A stretch of DNA of 64,000 nucleotides from Collimonas sp. OK412 (GTDB taxonomy: Bacteria; Pseudomonadota; Gammaproteobacteria; Burkholderiales; Burkholderiaceae_D), in NCBI RefSeq assembly GCF_900112135.1, contig NZ_FOLC01000012.1, positions 1-64,000 of the forward strand. Direction: 5' to 3'. Numbering within the stretch: position 1 is the first letter of the stretch; every line of letters starts with the position of its first letter. The notes beneath the pieces are model-generated. The model searched no databases. It saw nothing but the letters and a program-made list of their open reading frames with translations, and was not told where the DNA came from. Position numbers and translations under genes: made by a program. Shown here piece by piece: positions 1 through 12,500 of the stretch.

Positions 1-246
1 GAAACGGTGGAACGCAGCTTCGCCGACGCCAAGCAATTGCATGGTCATCGCTACGCAAAGATGCGTGGCTTGCGCAAGCTTGCCGAGCAATGTCTGCTGG
101 GGGCTGCTTGCCAGAATATGAAGAAGATCGCGCTGCTGCTGGCGCGGCTTTTAGCTTCTTTAAACGTCCATTTCGACCGCACATACGCCTTGATGCGCCA
201 TTTCCTCTTGCATGACGCTTTCTTCTGCCGATCGCCTGTTTTTTAA
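1..246 (+). CDS. IS1182-type transposase, C-terminal part (cut by window edge)
   Basis: The window opens inside this gene: the frame is open from base 1 and ends with TAA at 244-246, leaving about 81 C-terminal residues. The stretches ETVERSFADAK, HGHRYAKMRG and QCLLGAACQNMKK are the C-terminal signature of DDE transposases of the IS1182 type. The Glu in VERSF is the expected third residue of the DDE triad. The GTG at 7 is in frame but is not a true start. The rest of the element lies to the left, and I could not define its terminal inverted repeat in the sequence after the stop. Whether the copy is intact cannot be judged here. Confidence 0.85.
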   Translation, partial: ETVERSFADAKQLHGHRYAKMRGLRKLAEQCLLGAACQNMKKIALLLARLLASLNVHFDRTYALMRHFLLHDAFFCRSPVF

Positions 247-268
247 GCCCACGCCTTAATTCGACCCA

Positions 269-300
269 CAAAAAATAAAACCCACCAAAAAATGGTGGGT
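269..300 (-). terminator. Rho-independent terminator downstream of prc
   Basis: Perfect 8-bp arms at 280-287 and 293-300 (ACCCACCA / TGGTGGGT) with a 5-base loop. Read on the minus strand the stem is followed at 279-269 by TTTATTTTTTG, the U-tract of an intrinsic terminator. It lies about 100 bases past the prc stop codon. Confidence 0.75.
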
Positions 301-314
301 TCGTCAGCAACCTG

Positions 315-338
315 AAGACAGGCAAACGCCTGTCTTTT
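315..338 (+). terminator. Hairpin facing the prc terminator
   Basis: Nine-base-pair perfect arms at 315-323 and 328-336 with an AAAC loop, followed on the plus strand by a short T-rich stretch (TTTTACTTTAC). It points away from the transposase and faces the minus-strand terminator at 269-300, as expected between convergent genes. The U-tract is short, so strength is uncertain. Confidence 0.5.
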
Positions 339-401
339 ACTTTACACCATGCGTTGATCGCTAGCTCGCGCCGCCGGCAAGGCCAAGGCGCGGCATGACC
401 G

Positions 402-2558
402 TCACTTGTCCTTGCCGCTGGCCGGTTGCATGGCGAATTTCGGATTGGCCTTGAGCAGGTCTGAGGTGTCGCCGAGGATTTTCGCGGCTTCGTTCAGCAA
501 TACGTCCTTGGCGCTTTTTTGCGCCTTCTCTGCCGCCAGCTCGGCGCTCAGGCTGCGTTCGTTGGCTTGCAGGCCGTCGTCCTGGCGGTTGAGGTCGGCC
601 GCATCGGCAGCGTCCTTGTCCTTGCTGTCGCTGTCGCCGGCCCCAGCCTTTCCGCGCGCCTTGAGGCGGGCTTCCTGCAGGTTCATTTCATTGCGGCGGT
701 CGGTTTCGTTGAGCGAGATGACACGCTTCTTGCGCAGCGTGTTCAGCTCAGCCACGTCTTCCTGGAAGCGCTGGAAGTCCTTGTCCTTTTCGACCCGCGC
801 ATCGTGCCGGCTCTGGATCTGCGGCAGCAGGCCCTTGACGTCGCCGACAGGCGTGTAGTCGGCTGCCTTGACCTGCGACCACGGCAAGGCGTTGTCGTAA
901 CTCGATTCGCCAAAACTTTCGGGATCCGAGAAACCTGGCAGGCTGATGTCCGGGGTCACGCCGCGCAGCTGGGTGGTGCCGCCGTTGATGCGGAAAAACT
1001 GGGCGATGGTCATCTTCAGTTCGCCGAATTTCGGCTTGTCGTTGTGCGACAGCTCGTCAAGGTTGACCATGGTTTGCACCGTGCCCTTGCCGAAACTGCC
1101 TTCGCCGATGATGACGCCGCGGCCATAGTCCTGGATCGCCGCCGCAAAGATTTCCGAGGCAGAGGCCGAACCGCGGTTGATCAGCACCGCCAGCGGGCCG
1201 GTCCATGCCGGCGCAGGAATATCGTCGCCCTCGACGTTGACATCGCCGCGCGCATTGCGCTGCTGGACGATCGGGCCCTTGCCGACAAACAGGCCGGTCA
1301 GGTCGACCGCTTCGGTCAGCGAACCGCCGCCGTTATTGCGCAAGTCCATCAGGACGCTGTCGACCTTCTCTTTTTTCAGTTCGGCCAGGAGTGCGGCAAC
1401 GTCGCGGCTGGCGCTCCGGAAATTCTTGTCGCCCTTGCGCCGGCCGTCGAAATCTTCGTAGAACGCTGGCAGCGTAATCACGCCGACCTTGCGGGTAGCG
1501 TCGCCGTTCTTGATCGTCAGGATGGTTTTCTTGGCGGCCTGCTGCTCCAGGCTGATCTTGTTGCGCACCAGGCTGATCAGCTTGTGCTTGCCGTCCGGGC
1601 CGGCGTCGGCCGGCAAGATGTCGAGCCGCACCACCGTGTCCTTGGCGCCGCGGATCTGCTTGACCACATCGTCGATGCGGGTGCCGACCACATCGGTCAT
1701 GGCGCCCTTGTCGCCTTGTGCGACGCCGACAATCCGGTCGCCGACGGCAAGCTTGCCGGACAATTGCGCCGGGCCGCCAGCCACCAGTTCGCGGATAGTG
1801 GTGTAGTCATCCCTTTCCTGCAGCACCGCGCCGATGCCGACCAGCGAAAGCTTCATCGAGATATCGAAATCGGCCGCCGCGCTGGTGCCAAGGTAATCGG
1901 TGTGCGGTTCAATCGATGTCGCATAGGCGTTCATGAAAATCTGGAACACGTCGTCGCTCTTGTACTTGTAGGCGCGCGCCAGGGAGTTTTCGTAACGCTT
2001 GCCGAGCGTGTCGCGGATCGCCTGGTCCTTCTTGCCGGCCAGCTTCAGGCGCAGCCAGTCGTTCTTGACGCGCTTGCGCCACAGGTCACGGCTCTCGGCT
2101 TCGGATTTCGGCCAAGGCTCCTTGTCGCGGACGAAGGAGTAGTCTTCTTTCTGGCTGAAGTCGAAACCCTGCTTGAGCAGCTCGCGCGCATAGGTCAGGC
2201 GTTCGACGATGCGCTGCTGGTACAGGTTGAAAATGGAAAAAGGGATGCGCAGGTCTTCGTGATAGATGGCGTCGTCCAGCTTGGTGTTCTCGGCAGTGAA
2301 CTGATCGATGTCGGCCTGCACGAAAAAGAATTTTTCGGGATCGAGCGACTTGATGTAGCGGTTGATGACCTTGGCCGACAAAGTGTCGTCCAGCGGCACT
2401 GGCTTGTAATGGAAGCGTGTCAGGAATTGCGCGCTCAGGTGCGCCGCCTGCGCTTGCTGCTGCATTGGCGACAGGACCGGCGGCGGCCCCGATTCCAGCG
2501 CGTGGGCAGCGGTCGAAATTGCCAGGATGACACATAACAGACTGTTTTTTAAGCGCAT
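402..2558 (-). CDS. prc: Tail-specific carboxy-terminal processing protease (S41A)
   Basis: Periplasmic Ser/Lys protease that degrades proteins from non-polar C termini and trims envelope proteins. The 718-residue length fits the Prc/Tsp family. Order seen: signal peptide (residues 1-21, ending AHALES), TSP N-terminal domain (about 40-230), PDZ domain (about 245-345, with LSLVGIGAVLQERD), S41 catalytic core (about 350-560) and a charged C-terminal DUF3340-type region. The nucleophile is Ser466 in GSASASE and the general base is Lys491 in GSFGKGTVQ, spaced as in E. coli Tsp. I chose the ATG at 2558 because it begins the signal peptide and has a GAAGG ribosome site; the open frame upstream to 2678 has no protein-like composition. 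It looks monocistronic, with a terminator at 269-300. Confidence 0.93.
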   Translation of the reverse strand: MRLKNSLLCVILAISTAAHALESGPPPVLSPMQQQAQAAHLSAQFLTRFHYKPVPLDDTLSAKVINRYIKSLDPEKFFFVQADIDQFTAENTKLDDAIYHEDLRIPFSIFNLYQQRIVERLTYARELLKQGFDFSQKEDYSFVRDKEPWPKSEAESRDLWRKRVKNDWLRLKLAGKKDQAIRDTLGKRYENSLARAYKYKSDDVFQIFMNAYATSIEPHTDYLGTSAAADFDISMKLSLVGIGAVLQERDDYTTIRELVAGGPAQLSGKLAVGDRIVGVAQGDKGAMTDVVGTRIDDVVKQIRGAKDTVVRLDILPADAGPDGKHKLISLVRNKISLEQQAAKKTILTIKNGDATRKVGVITLPAFYEDFDGRRKGDKNFRSASRDVAALLAELKKEKVDSVLMDLRNNGGGSLTEAVDLTGLFVGKGPIVQQRNARGDVNVEGDDIPAPAWTGPLAVLINRGSASASEIFAAAIQDYGRGVIIGEGSFGKGTVQTMVNLDELSHNDKPKFGELKMTIAQFFRINGGTTQLRGVTPDISLPGFSDPESFGESSYDNALPWSQVKAADYTPVGDVKGLLPQIQSRHDARVEKDKDFQRFQEDVAELNTLRKKRVISLNETDRRNEMNLQEARLKARGKAGAGDSDSKDKDAADAADLNRQDDGLQANERSLSAELAAEKAQKSAKDVLLNEAAKILGDTSDLLKANPKFAMQPASGKDK

Positions 2559-2938
2559 ATAACCTTCAATTCGATGTTCGGTGTTGATTTGAGCGGCAAG
2601 GGCATCGTCCTTGCCCGCTACATCGGGCATGGCCGCCGGCAGGCCGGCGCTGTGCAATTCGACCCGCACGCCGGGCAAGCGTTCAGATTAAGTAATTCTA
2701 CTTGGCTTTACTTAAAGCTTGCTTAAACCTGACCTCCCAGGCATGGTCCGCCATCAATTTTACCGAAGGGCAACTATTCCTGGCTTCTGTCCAGCCAGGA
2801 TTTTGCGGAATGCGAGGTGATCGAAGGCGCTGCGGGTTTGAATGCGGGCGGATTACCCGTCGTTTGATGCAGTGAATTATCTGGCGCGGAGAGCCGCACC
2901 AGGAAAAACATCGGCCTGAGCCAGGCCGCGCATCTGGT
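2559..2938. other. Intergenic region upstream of prc, no supported gene
   Basis: About 380 bases between the Mop gene and prc. Short frames exist on the minus strand, but their composition is Arg/Pro/Ser-rich and unlike a protein, and none has a ribosome site. The segment must carry the prc promoter, but I could not pick out a convincing -35/-10 pair. Confidence 0.5.
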
Positions 2939-3367
2939 TCAGCTCTTGACGCCGACGATGACATGCGATGCCTTGAAAATCGCCACGATCGGTTTGCCGG
3001 CCGCGAGGCCGAGGCTGGTCGCGCTTTCCTGGGTAATGATGGCCACCAGTGTCGCGCCGCCGTTCAGGCTGACTTCGACTTCCGTATTCACCGCGCCGGC
3101 TTTCACCGCCTTGACCGTGCCTTGCAGGCGGTTGCGGGTAGAGAACTTGATGCCGGCGTCGGGCGCAGACAGGATGATCCACGGCGCCTTCACCAGCGCC
3201 AATGCTTCCGCGCCCGGCTTCAGTTCCAGGTATCTGGTGCTTTCCCGGGTGATGACCGCAACGATGCGGTCGCCGCCGGGGAGGGTGATCTCGACTTCAT
3301 CGTTGACCGCGCCTTCCTGGATGGCGGTCACTTTGCCTGTGAATTCGTTGCGCGCACTGGTCAGCAT
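2939..3367 (-). CDS. Di-Mop molybdate-binding (molbindin-type) protein
   Basis: Small cytoplasmic oxyanion-binding protein, 142 residues. It is made of two tandem Mop/TOBE repeats: residues 3-68 (ARNEFTGKVTAIQEGAVNDEVEI) and 73-140 (RNRLQGTVKAVKAGAVNTEVEV). Both carry the family pattern of a G-x-V start, an E-x-G-A-V-N-x-E-V core and a closing L-x-x-G motif. Families of this type (ModG, Mop) bind molybdate or tungstate as oligomers and act as storage or homeostasis proteins. No mod transporter genes are beside it. The start has GCAAGGAG upstream of ATG at 3367. It runs in the same direction as prc, but the 380-base gap argues for separate transcription. Confidence 0.85.
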   Translation of the reverse strand: MLTSARNEFTGKVTAIQEGAVNDEVEITLPGGDRIVAVITRESTRYLELKPGAEALALVKAPWIILSAPDAGIKFSTRNRLQGTVKAVKAGAVNTEVEVSLNGGATLVAIITQESATSLGLAAGKPIVAIFKASHVIVGVKS

Positions 3368-3531
3368 TTCTTGCTCCTTGAATCAGGTTAAGCGCCAAGC
3401 CCGGGGCCTGGAGCCGAGGAGTTTTATCATACCCCACCGTGCCGTCCGGGCATTCGCTTCCGGCTGCTAATGGCTATCAGCCGCCGCTGATAGCCGGCCA
3501 GCCGGAAGTTTGCCTGTTGCAACGTCCTGTG

Positions 3532-6500
3532 TCAGGGCTGCAGGGATGCCAGTACTCCTTCCTGCTTTGCCGGCTGCAAGGCGGTATTCAAGGCATGCGC
3601 AAAAACCTCGATATGCGGTGAAATCATCATCGACTGGTGGGTGCCCGGCACCGGCACCAGCCGCAGCAGCATTTCCGGCACCACGGCGCCCCAGCCGCGC
3701 AGAGGCTCGTTGACGGTGTCGCCCTCGGCACTGTAGAAGTGCACCGGAACGCCGATCGGCTGCGCCGCATAGTCGCCGTAGGCACGGATGATGGTGCGGC
3801 TGTTCTCCATCAGCTGCAGCAAGCCCTGCAAGGAAAACCCGGCCGGAAACAGGCCGTTCCGCCTTGCCAGCTGCAGCAGGGTGGGGACATCGATATCCGG
3901 CGCGGCCGCTTTCAGCTTTTCCATCGCGGCCTTGAGCACCGGATCGTTGCCGGCGGCGGCTTCCAGCAGCGTCAGCATCAGCTGCTTGTCGCCTAGTTTC
4001 CATTCGCGCTCATCATCGTCGCCGATAGAGCAGTGGGTGTCGAACAGCCCGATAAACTCGACCTCCTGGCCTGCATTGAGGAATTGCTGCGCTACCTCGT
4101 AAGCCAGCGCTCCGCCGAACGACCAGCCGGCCAGCCGGTAGGGGCCGCTCGGCTGCACCGCCCGGATCAGGTCGGCCGCGCGCACCGCCATGCCCTGCAC
4201 CGTCGACAGCTGCGGCTGTTCCAGCGGCACCGGCGGCAAGCCGTATACCGGGATGTCGGGATGGATATGGCTTGCCAGCATATGCGCATAAATCAGCAAG
4301 CCCGAGCCTTCGTGCATCAGGAACAAGGGGCGCTGCCGGCCGCCGGCGCGGATCAGCACGGCAGCATTTTCCGTCTCCAGCGGATTCAGCTGCGCGATGT
4401 GTTCGGCCAGCCCGGCGACGGTCGGATAGGTAAACACGTCGCTGGCTGAAATCCGCACGCCTTTTTGCTTGAGCAGGTTCACGACCTGCAATATCGAGAG
4501 GGAATGCCCGCCCAGCGAGAAGAAATTGTCGTGGCGGCCGATGCGTTCGATCTGCAGCAGTTCCGACCAGATGCCGGCCAGGACCGTTTCGATTTCCCCC
4601 TCGGGCGCCGCATAACGGCCGACCGCATAGGCGTCCGCCGCAGGCGCCGGCAGGTGCTTCCGGTCCAGCTTGCCGTTCGGCGTCAGCGGCAGCGCGGCCA
4701 GCATGACGTACGCTGCCGGCACCATGTACTCCGGCATGTTGACGCTCAGGTGGGAGCGCAGCGTTTCGGCATCGACGGTTTCCACGCCGGCAGTTTCAAG
4801 CGCGACAACATAGGCCACCAGGCGCTTGTCGCCAGGACTGTCCTCGCGCGCAATCACCACCGCCTCGCGCACCGCCGGATGCGCGGCCAGCTTGGCTTCG
4901 ATCTCGCCCAGTTCGATGCGGAAACCGCGGATCTTGACCTGGAAGTCGTTGCGTCCCAGGTGCACCAGGTTGCCGTCGGCCTGCCAGCGCGCCAGGTCGC
5001 CGGTGCGGTACAACAGCGCGCCGGGCAGTCCGGAGAAGCGATCCGGAACGAACCTTTCTTCCGTCAGCTCGGGGCGGTTCAGGTAACCGCAGGCTACGCC
5101 TGCGCCGCCGATATATATCTCGCCCGTCACGCCAACCGGCACCGGCTCGCCGTGGGTATCCAGCAGATATGCCTGGGTGTTGGCGATCGGCCGGCCTATC
5201 GGTATGGTGGCCTGGGCCGGGTCGACCGCCGTGATTTCATAAGTGGTCGCATAGGTAGTGGTTTCGGTCGGCCCATAGCAGTGGATCAGGTGCCCGGGTT
5301 TGCCGGCTTCCAGCACACGCGCAAACGCCGCCGGATCGCAGCGTTCGCCGCCGGTCAGCAGGTAACGCAGCTTGCCGAATGCATCCGGCACAATCGCCGC
5401 GCATTGGTTGAACACGGCGGTGGTGATGAACAGCGCGGTGACAGCGTGCTGTTCCAGCGCCCCGGCAAACCGGAACGGATCGAGGAATACCTCCTTGTCG
5501 ATCACGACGATCCGCCCGCCATTGAGCAAGGCGCCCCAGATTTCCATGGTCGAGGCATCGAAGGCCGGATTGGCGGCGAATGCGATGCGGTCGCTGGCGT
5601 CGAATGCGGCGTAGCCGTTCTCCAGCACCAGGCGCTTGATGCCGCGATGCGGCACCATCACTCCTTTGGGCTGTCCGGTTGAACCCGAGGTGTACATGAT
5701 GTAGGCGATCGTGTCGTTATCGCCCGCCGGCGCCAGGTTGTCCGCGGCGCATGCGGTTTCCGGCGAGCCGTCCAGGTTGACCCTGGTTACCGTTGCCAGC
5801 GCCGGCCAGTTGCCGCCCGCCAAAGCCAGGACCAGGCTGACGCCGCTGTCGCTTGCCATGAACACCTTGCGTTCGTCGGGCAGCGCCGGATCGATCGGCA
5901 CATAGGCCGCGCCGCATTTCAGGATCGCCAGCTCGGCGACAACCAGCTGCGATGAACGGTCAAGATGCAAGGCCACCCGGTCGCCGGGTTTGACGCCCAG
6001 CGCACGCAGATAGTGCGCCAGCTGGCTGGCGCGGCGGTTGAGTCCGGCGTAGCTCAGCTGCTCGGCGCCATGCACCACGGCAATCGCCTGCGGCGTCTTG
6101 GCCGCCTGTGCTTCGAACAGCTGCGGCAGCAAGTCTTGCGGATTGCCGGCGCCGGTTGCATTCCACGCCGTCACGATCTGATGGCGTTCGGCGGCGCCCA
6201 GCAGCGGCAGGCGCGCGATCTGCTGCGCATCGTCCTCGACCATCGCTTGCAGCAGGCGCTGCCAATATCCCAGGTAGCGTTCCACGGTGCCGCGTTCGAA
6301 CAGCGCCGTGGCATATTCCAGGACGCCGGCGATGACGTCGTCCGATTCGCCCAGCGACAGGGTCAGGTCGAATTTCGCGGTGACCTGCTTGAACGGCAGC
6401 TGCGTCATTTCCAGGCCGGCCAGGCTGAGCCTGCCTTGCGGCGCGTTCTGCCAGGCGAACATCACCTGGAACAGCGGACTGTGCGCCATGCTGCGCACCG

Positions 6501-9500
6501 GATGCGTATGCTCGACCACCTGCTCGAAAGGAATTTCCTGGTGCTGCTGCGCGGCCACGGATTGCTGCTTCACATGGGTCAGCAGCGTGCCTACCGTCGC
6601 ATGCTCGGGCAGATGGATACGCAGCGCCAGCGTGTTGACAAAGAAACCGATCAAGCCTTCCACTTCCTGCTGGCTGCGGTTCGCTGCCGGCGTGCCGATG
6701 ACGATATCGTCCTGCCCCGCCAGCCGGCCCAGCAGCAGCGCCCAGCTGCTCAGCAGCGTCATGTGCAGGGTGGTGCCGTGGCGCTGGCTGAGCGCCTTGA
6801 GCTTTTTCGTCAACTCGCCGTCCAGCACGGCGTCGACCCAGGCGCCGGCATAGTCTTGCTGCGGCGGACGCGGGTAGTCGGTAGGAAGTTCCAGCAAGGT
6901 CGGCGCGCCGGCCAGGCTTTCGGTCCAATACGCCGTCTGCTGTTCCAGCACCGTGCCGCTCATCCAGCGGCGCTGCCATGCCGCGTAGTCCGGATATTGC
7001 ACGGCCAGGGCCGGCAGCGGATCGTGCTCGCCTTGCCGATAGGCGTTATACAGAGCGCTGACTTCGTTAAGCAGCACGCCGAGCGACCAGCCGTCCGAAA
7101 CGATATGGTGCATGGTCACCAGCAGCGTGTGCTGGGTGCGCGTCTCTTGCAGCAGGCGGCCGCGGATCAGCGGGCCACGGGCCAGGTTGAACGGTGCGGC
7201 TGCTTCCGCGGCGATCAGGCGTTCCCGTTCGGCGTCGCGTTCGGGATGGTGCCGCAAGTCGTGCTCAAGCAAGTGGAAATGGCTGACGTCCGCCGCCGCG
7301 ACCTGCTGTATCGCACCTTGGCCATGCTGCGGGATGAAGCTGGTGCGCAGCGCTTCGTGACGGAACACCAGCCGTTCCAGCGCCTGGACCAGGGCCACCC
7401 GGTCGAGTTCGCCGCGCAGCTGCAGGGCCAGCGGCACATGGTAAGCCTGGCGCACTTCGCCCATCTGCTCCAGGAACCACAGGCGCTGCTGCGCAAACGA
7501 CAGCTGTTCCCGCTCGGCGCCGGTGGCGAGCGTCATCGCAGGCCGGATGCTGGCGTCGCTGCCGGGCAGCTGGGCGGCAAAGTCGGAAAAAAACGGATGC
7601 ATGAACAGGGTGCTCAACGTCACTTCGACGCCGAATGCCTGCCGGATGCGTGACATCATCTGCACCGCCAGGAGCGAATGGCCGCCGAGGGAGAAGAAGT
7701 TGTCGTGGCGGCCGACACGTTCGACCCGCAGCAGCTCCGACCAGATGGCCGCCAGGGCGGTTTCGCTTTCTCCTTCCGGCGCCGCATAACTGCCGGCGGC
7801 GTAGGCGCCGCTGTCCGGGGCCGGCAGGCTGTTACGGTCCAGCTTGCCGTTCGGCGTCAACGGCAGTGCCGCCAGCGTGACGTAGGCGGCCGGTACCATG
7901 TAGTCCGGCATGCTGCTGCCAAGGTGCGCACGCAGGGCCTCGGCGTCGATTTCTTCGTCGGCCACGATGTAGGCCACCAGGCGCTTGTCGCCGGGCGTGT
8001 CTTCGCGCGCGATCACCACCGCTTCGCGGATTGCCGGGTGGGAAGCCAGCTGGGTTTCGATCTCACCCAGTTCGATACGGAAACCGCGGATCTTGACCTG
8101 GAAATCGTTGCGGCCCAGGTAGGCCAGGTTGCCGTCGGCTTGCCAGCGCGCCAGGTCGCCGGTCTTGTACAGGCGGGCATCCGGCTGTTGCGAGAATGGA
8201 TCGGGAATGAAGCGCTGCGCGGTCAGTTCCGGCCGGTTCAGGTAACCGCGCGCCACCTGCACGCCGCCGATATGCAGCTCGCCCGCGACGCCGATCGGCG
8301 CCGGCCGGCCCAGGGCGTCGAGGATGTGGATGCTGGTATTGGCGATCGGCTTGCCGATAGGAATCAGCGCCCTGGCTTCTCCCGCAACGGAAGTCCAGGC
8401 AGTGACATCGACCGCGGCTTCGGTAGGGCCGTACAGGTTATGCAGCTGGGCTTGCGGCAGCAGCGCATGGAAACAGCGCACCAGCGACGCCGGCAGCGCT
8501 TCGCCGCTGCACATCACGCGGACGATGCCGCTGCAGTTCGCCGCCTCGCCATGCGCCGCGAATACCTGCAGCATGGATGGCACGAAATGCAGCGTGGTCA
8601 CGCCGGCGGCACGGATGACCTCGCTCAGGTAACGCGGATCCTTGTGGCCGTCCGGCTTGGCCATCACCAGCTTAGCGCCCACCATCAGCGGCCAGAAGAA
8701 TTCCCACACCGAGACGTCGAAACTGAAAGGCGTTTTTTGCAGCACCACGTCGTGCTGTTCCAAGCCGTAAGCCTGCTGCATCCACAGCATGCGGTTGACC
8801 ACGCCGCGATGTTCGTTCATCACGCCCTTCGGTTTTCCGGTCGAACCCGAGGTGTAGATCACGTACGCCAGGTCTGACGGCGTGAGATGGCTGCTGTCCG
8901 GATTGTGGCCGGGATAGGCATCCCAGCTTGCCGCCTGCAGGTCAAGCACCGGCAAGTCCGGTGGCAGCGCCGCCCGGACCTGCTGCCAGCCGCCTTCGAT
9001 CCCTGCTTGTGTCAATACCACGCGCGGTCCGCTGTCGCTGAGCATGTGCGCCAGGCGGTCCGCCGGATAGGCCGGATCCAGCGGCACGTAGGCGGCGCCC
9101 GCCTTCAGCACTGCCAGCAGGGCAACCACCATGGCCAGGCTGCGTTCGGCGCAGATCGCTACCCGGTCGCCCGGCCGCACACCCAGCTCGCGCAAATAAT
9201 GCGCCAACTGGTTGGCCTGGCGATTGAGTTCTGCATAACTCAGCTGCTGCGTTCCCTGTTCCACCGCCACCGCTTGCGGTGTCCGCGCGGCTTGTGCTTC
9301 GCATAACTGATGCAACAGCGATTCACGTTCCGGATACGCTACCTGGGTTGCATTCCAGCCATCCAATAGCTGGCGTTCCGCTGCGCCCGCCAACGGCAGG
9401 CTGGCGATCTGCTGCCCATCGTCGGCGACCATTGCTTGCAGCAGGCGATGCCAATAACCCAGGTAGCGCTGCACCGTGCCTTGCTCAAACAAGGCCGTCG

Positions 9501-12500
9501 CATATTCCAGCGAGCCGGTTACCGCATCGCCCGATTCGCCCAGCGCCAAGGTCAGGTCGAATTTTGCCGTGACCTGCCTGACAGCCAGCGGCGCCAGCTC
9601 CAGCCCAGACAGCTGCAGCTTGCCTTGCGGCGCGTTCTGCCATGCAAACATCACCTGGAACAGCGGACTGTGCGCCATGCTGCGCACCGGATGGGTATGT
9701 TCCACCACCTGCTCGAACGGGATTTCCTGGTGCTGCTGCGCCGCCAGCGCTTGCTGCCTGACATGCGCCAGCAGCGAGGCAACCGTTGCGTTTTCCGGCA
9801 GGCGGATACGCAGCGCTAGCGTGTTGACAAAGAAACCGATCAAGCCCTCGGCTTCCTGCTGGCTACGGTTGGCAGCAGGGGTGCCTATGACGATATCGTC
9901 CTGTCCCGCCAGCCGGCCCAGCAGCAGGGCCCAGCTGCCGAGCAGCGTCATGTACAGGGTGCTGCCGTGGCGCTGGCTCAATGCTTTCAGTTTGCGCGTC
10001 AGCGTGGCGTCCAGGGTTGTATCGATGCTGGCGCCGGCATAGTCTTGCTGCGGCGGGCGCGGATAATCCGCAGGCACTTCGAGCAAGGTCGGCGCGCCTG
10101 CCAGGCTCTGTTGCCAGTATGCCGCCTGCTGTTCCAGCACCGCTCCGCTCATCCAGCGCCTTTGCCATGCCGCGTAATCGGGATATTGCACCGTCAGCGG
10201 CGGCAGCGGATCATGGCGGCCTTCGTGGTAGGCGTTGTAGAGCGCGCTGATTTCATCGAGCAGGATAGCCGTCGACCAGCCGTCTGAAACGATATGGTGG
10301 GCCGTGATCAAGAGCGTGTGCCGGGTCCGCGTTTCTTGCAGCAGCAAGCCGCGGATCAGCGGGCCACGGGCCAGGTTGAACGGTGCGGCTGCTTCCGCGG
10401 CGATCAGGCGTTCCCGTTCGGCGTCGCGTTCGGGATGATGCCGCAAGTCGTGTTCCAGCAGGTGGAAATGGCTGACATCCGCGGCTGCTACGCGCTGGAT
10501 CGCGCCGTGGCCTTCTTTTGCAGCAAAGCTGGTGCGCAGCGCTTCGTGGCGGAACACCAGGCGCTCCAGCGCCTGGACCAGGGCTGCCCGGTCGAGTTCG
10601 CCGCGCAGCTGCAGGCCCAGCGGAATGTGATAGGCATGGCTGACCCCGCCCATCTGTTCCAGGAACCACAAGCGTTGCTGGGCGAACGACAGCTGTTCGC
10701 GCTCGGCGGCAGTGGCTGCCGTCAGCGGCGGCCGCACGCTATGACTGCCGGCCAGCAATTGCGCGGAAAAATCGCGCAGCACCGGACAGGCGAACAGGGT
10801 GCTGATCGCTACCTCGATGGCGAATGCCTGCCTGATGCGTGAAATCATCTGCACCGCTATCAGCGAATGGCCGCCCAGTGAAAAGAAATTATCGTGGCGG
10901 CCGATGCGGTCGACCCCCAGCAGTTGCGACCAGATCGCCGCCAGGGTGATTTCGGTTTCGCCTTCCGGCGCGACATAACCGCTCGCTGCGTAAGCATCGG
11001 CCTCGGGCGCCGGCAAGTGTTTCCGGTCCAGCTTGCCGTTCGGCGTCAGCGGCAGCGCCGCCAGCATGACGTACGCCGCCGGCACCATGTACTCTGGCAT
11101 GCTGACGCTCAGGTGGGAGCGCAAGGCCGCGGCGTCGATTTCTTCGCTGGCGATGATATACGCCACCAGGCGCTTGTCGCCAGGATTGTCCTCGCGCGCA
11201 ATCACGACCGCCTCGCGCACTGCCGGATGCGCGGCCAGCCTGGCTTCGATCTCGCCCAGTTCGATGCGGAAACCGCGGATCTTGACCTGGAAGTCGTTGC
11301 GCCCCAGGTGCACCAGGTTGCCGTCGGCCTGCCACAGCGCCAGGTCGCCGGTGCGGTACAGCAAGGCGCCGGGCTGGCTGTTGAAACGGTCTGGAATGAA
11401 GCGTTCCGCCGTCAATTCTTCGCGGTTGAGGTAACCGCGCGCTATGCCGGCGCCGCCGATATACATCTCGCCTGCCACGCCAACCGGCACCGGCTCGCCA
11501 TGCGCATCCAGCAGGTACACCTGGGTGCCGGCGATCGGCCGGCCTATCGGTATGGTGGCCTGGCTTGCATCGGCCACGCTGACTTCGTATGTGGTGGCGT
11601 AGGTCGTCGCTTCGGTCGGGCCGTAGCAGTGGATCAGGTGCCCGGGTTTGCCGGCTTCCAGCACACGCGCAAACGCCGCCGGATCGCAGCGTTCGCCGCC
11701 GGTCATCAGGAAACGCAGGCGGCCGAACGCATCCGGCGCAACCGCTGCGCATTGGTTGAACACCGCGGTCGTCAGGAACAGCGTGGTGATGCCTTGCCGT
11801 TCAAGCGCATCGGCGAGGTGCAGCGGATCCAGGAATATTTCTTTGTCGATTACCACGATCCGTCCGCCGTTCAGCAAGGCGCCCCAGATTTCGACGGTCG
11901 AGGCGTCGAACGCCGGATTGGCTGCGAACGCGATGCGGTCGCCGGCGTCGAACGCGGCGTAGCCGTTTTCCAGCACTAGGCGCTTGATGCCGCGATGGGG
12001 CACCATCACGCCCTTCGGTTGTCCGGTCGAACCGGAGGTGTACATGATGTAGGCGATCGTTTCGTCGTCGCCCCCCGGCGTCAGGTTGTCAGCGGCATAG
12101 GCGCCGGCGGCGATATGGTCGAGGTCGACCCTGGTCAGCGCGGCCTGCGCCGGCCAGCGGCCAGAGCTGTGCGCCAGGAGCAGGGTGGCGCTGCTGTCGT
12201 TTGCCATGAAAATCTTGCGCTCGTCGGGCAGGCTGGCGTCGATCGGCACATAGGCGGCGCCGCATTTGAGGATCGCCAGTATGGCGACAAGCAGCGGCAG
12301 CGAACGCTCCAGCTGCAGCGCTATGCGGTCATTGCGCTTGACTCCCAGCTGCCGCAGGTGATGCGCCAGCTGGTTAGCCTGGCGGTTGAGTTCGGCATAA
12401 CTCAGCTGCGCCGTTCCGTGCACCGCCGCGATTGCTTGCGGGGTTTTAGCGGCCTGCGCCTCGAACAGCTGCGGCAACAGTGGTGCCGGCTGCCTGGTTT

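Noticed and set aside
519-2537. Long open frame on the plus strand opposite prc (about 670 residues)
   Set aside because: It mirrors prc codon use in a GC-rich gene, has no ribosome site and its composition (Arg/Val/Gln-rich with no domain) is that of an antisense shadow.
2698-2964. Possible 88-residue protein upstream of prc
   Set aside because: No ribosome site, low-complexity Arg/Pro/Ser content, and it overlaps the end of the Mop gene.
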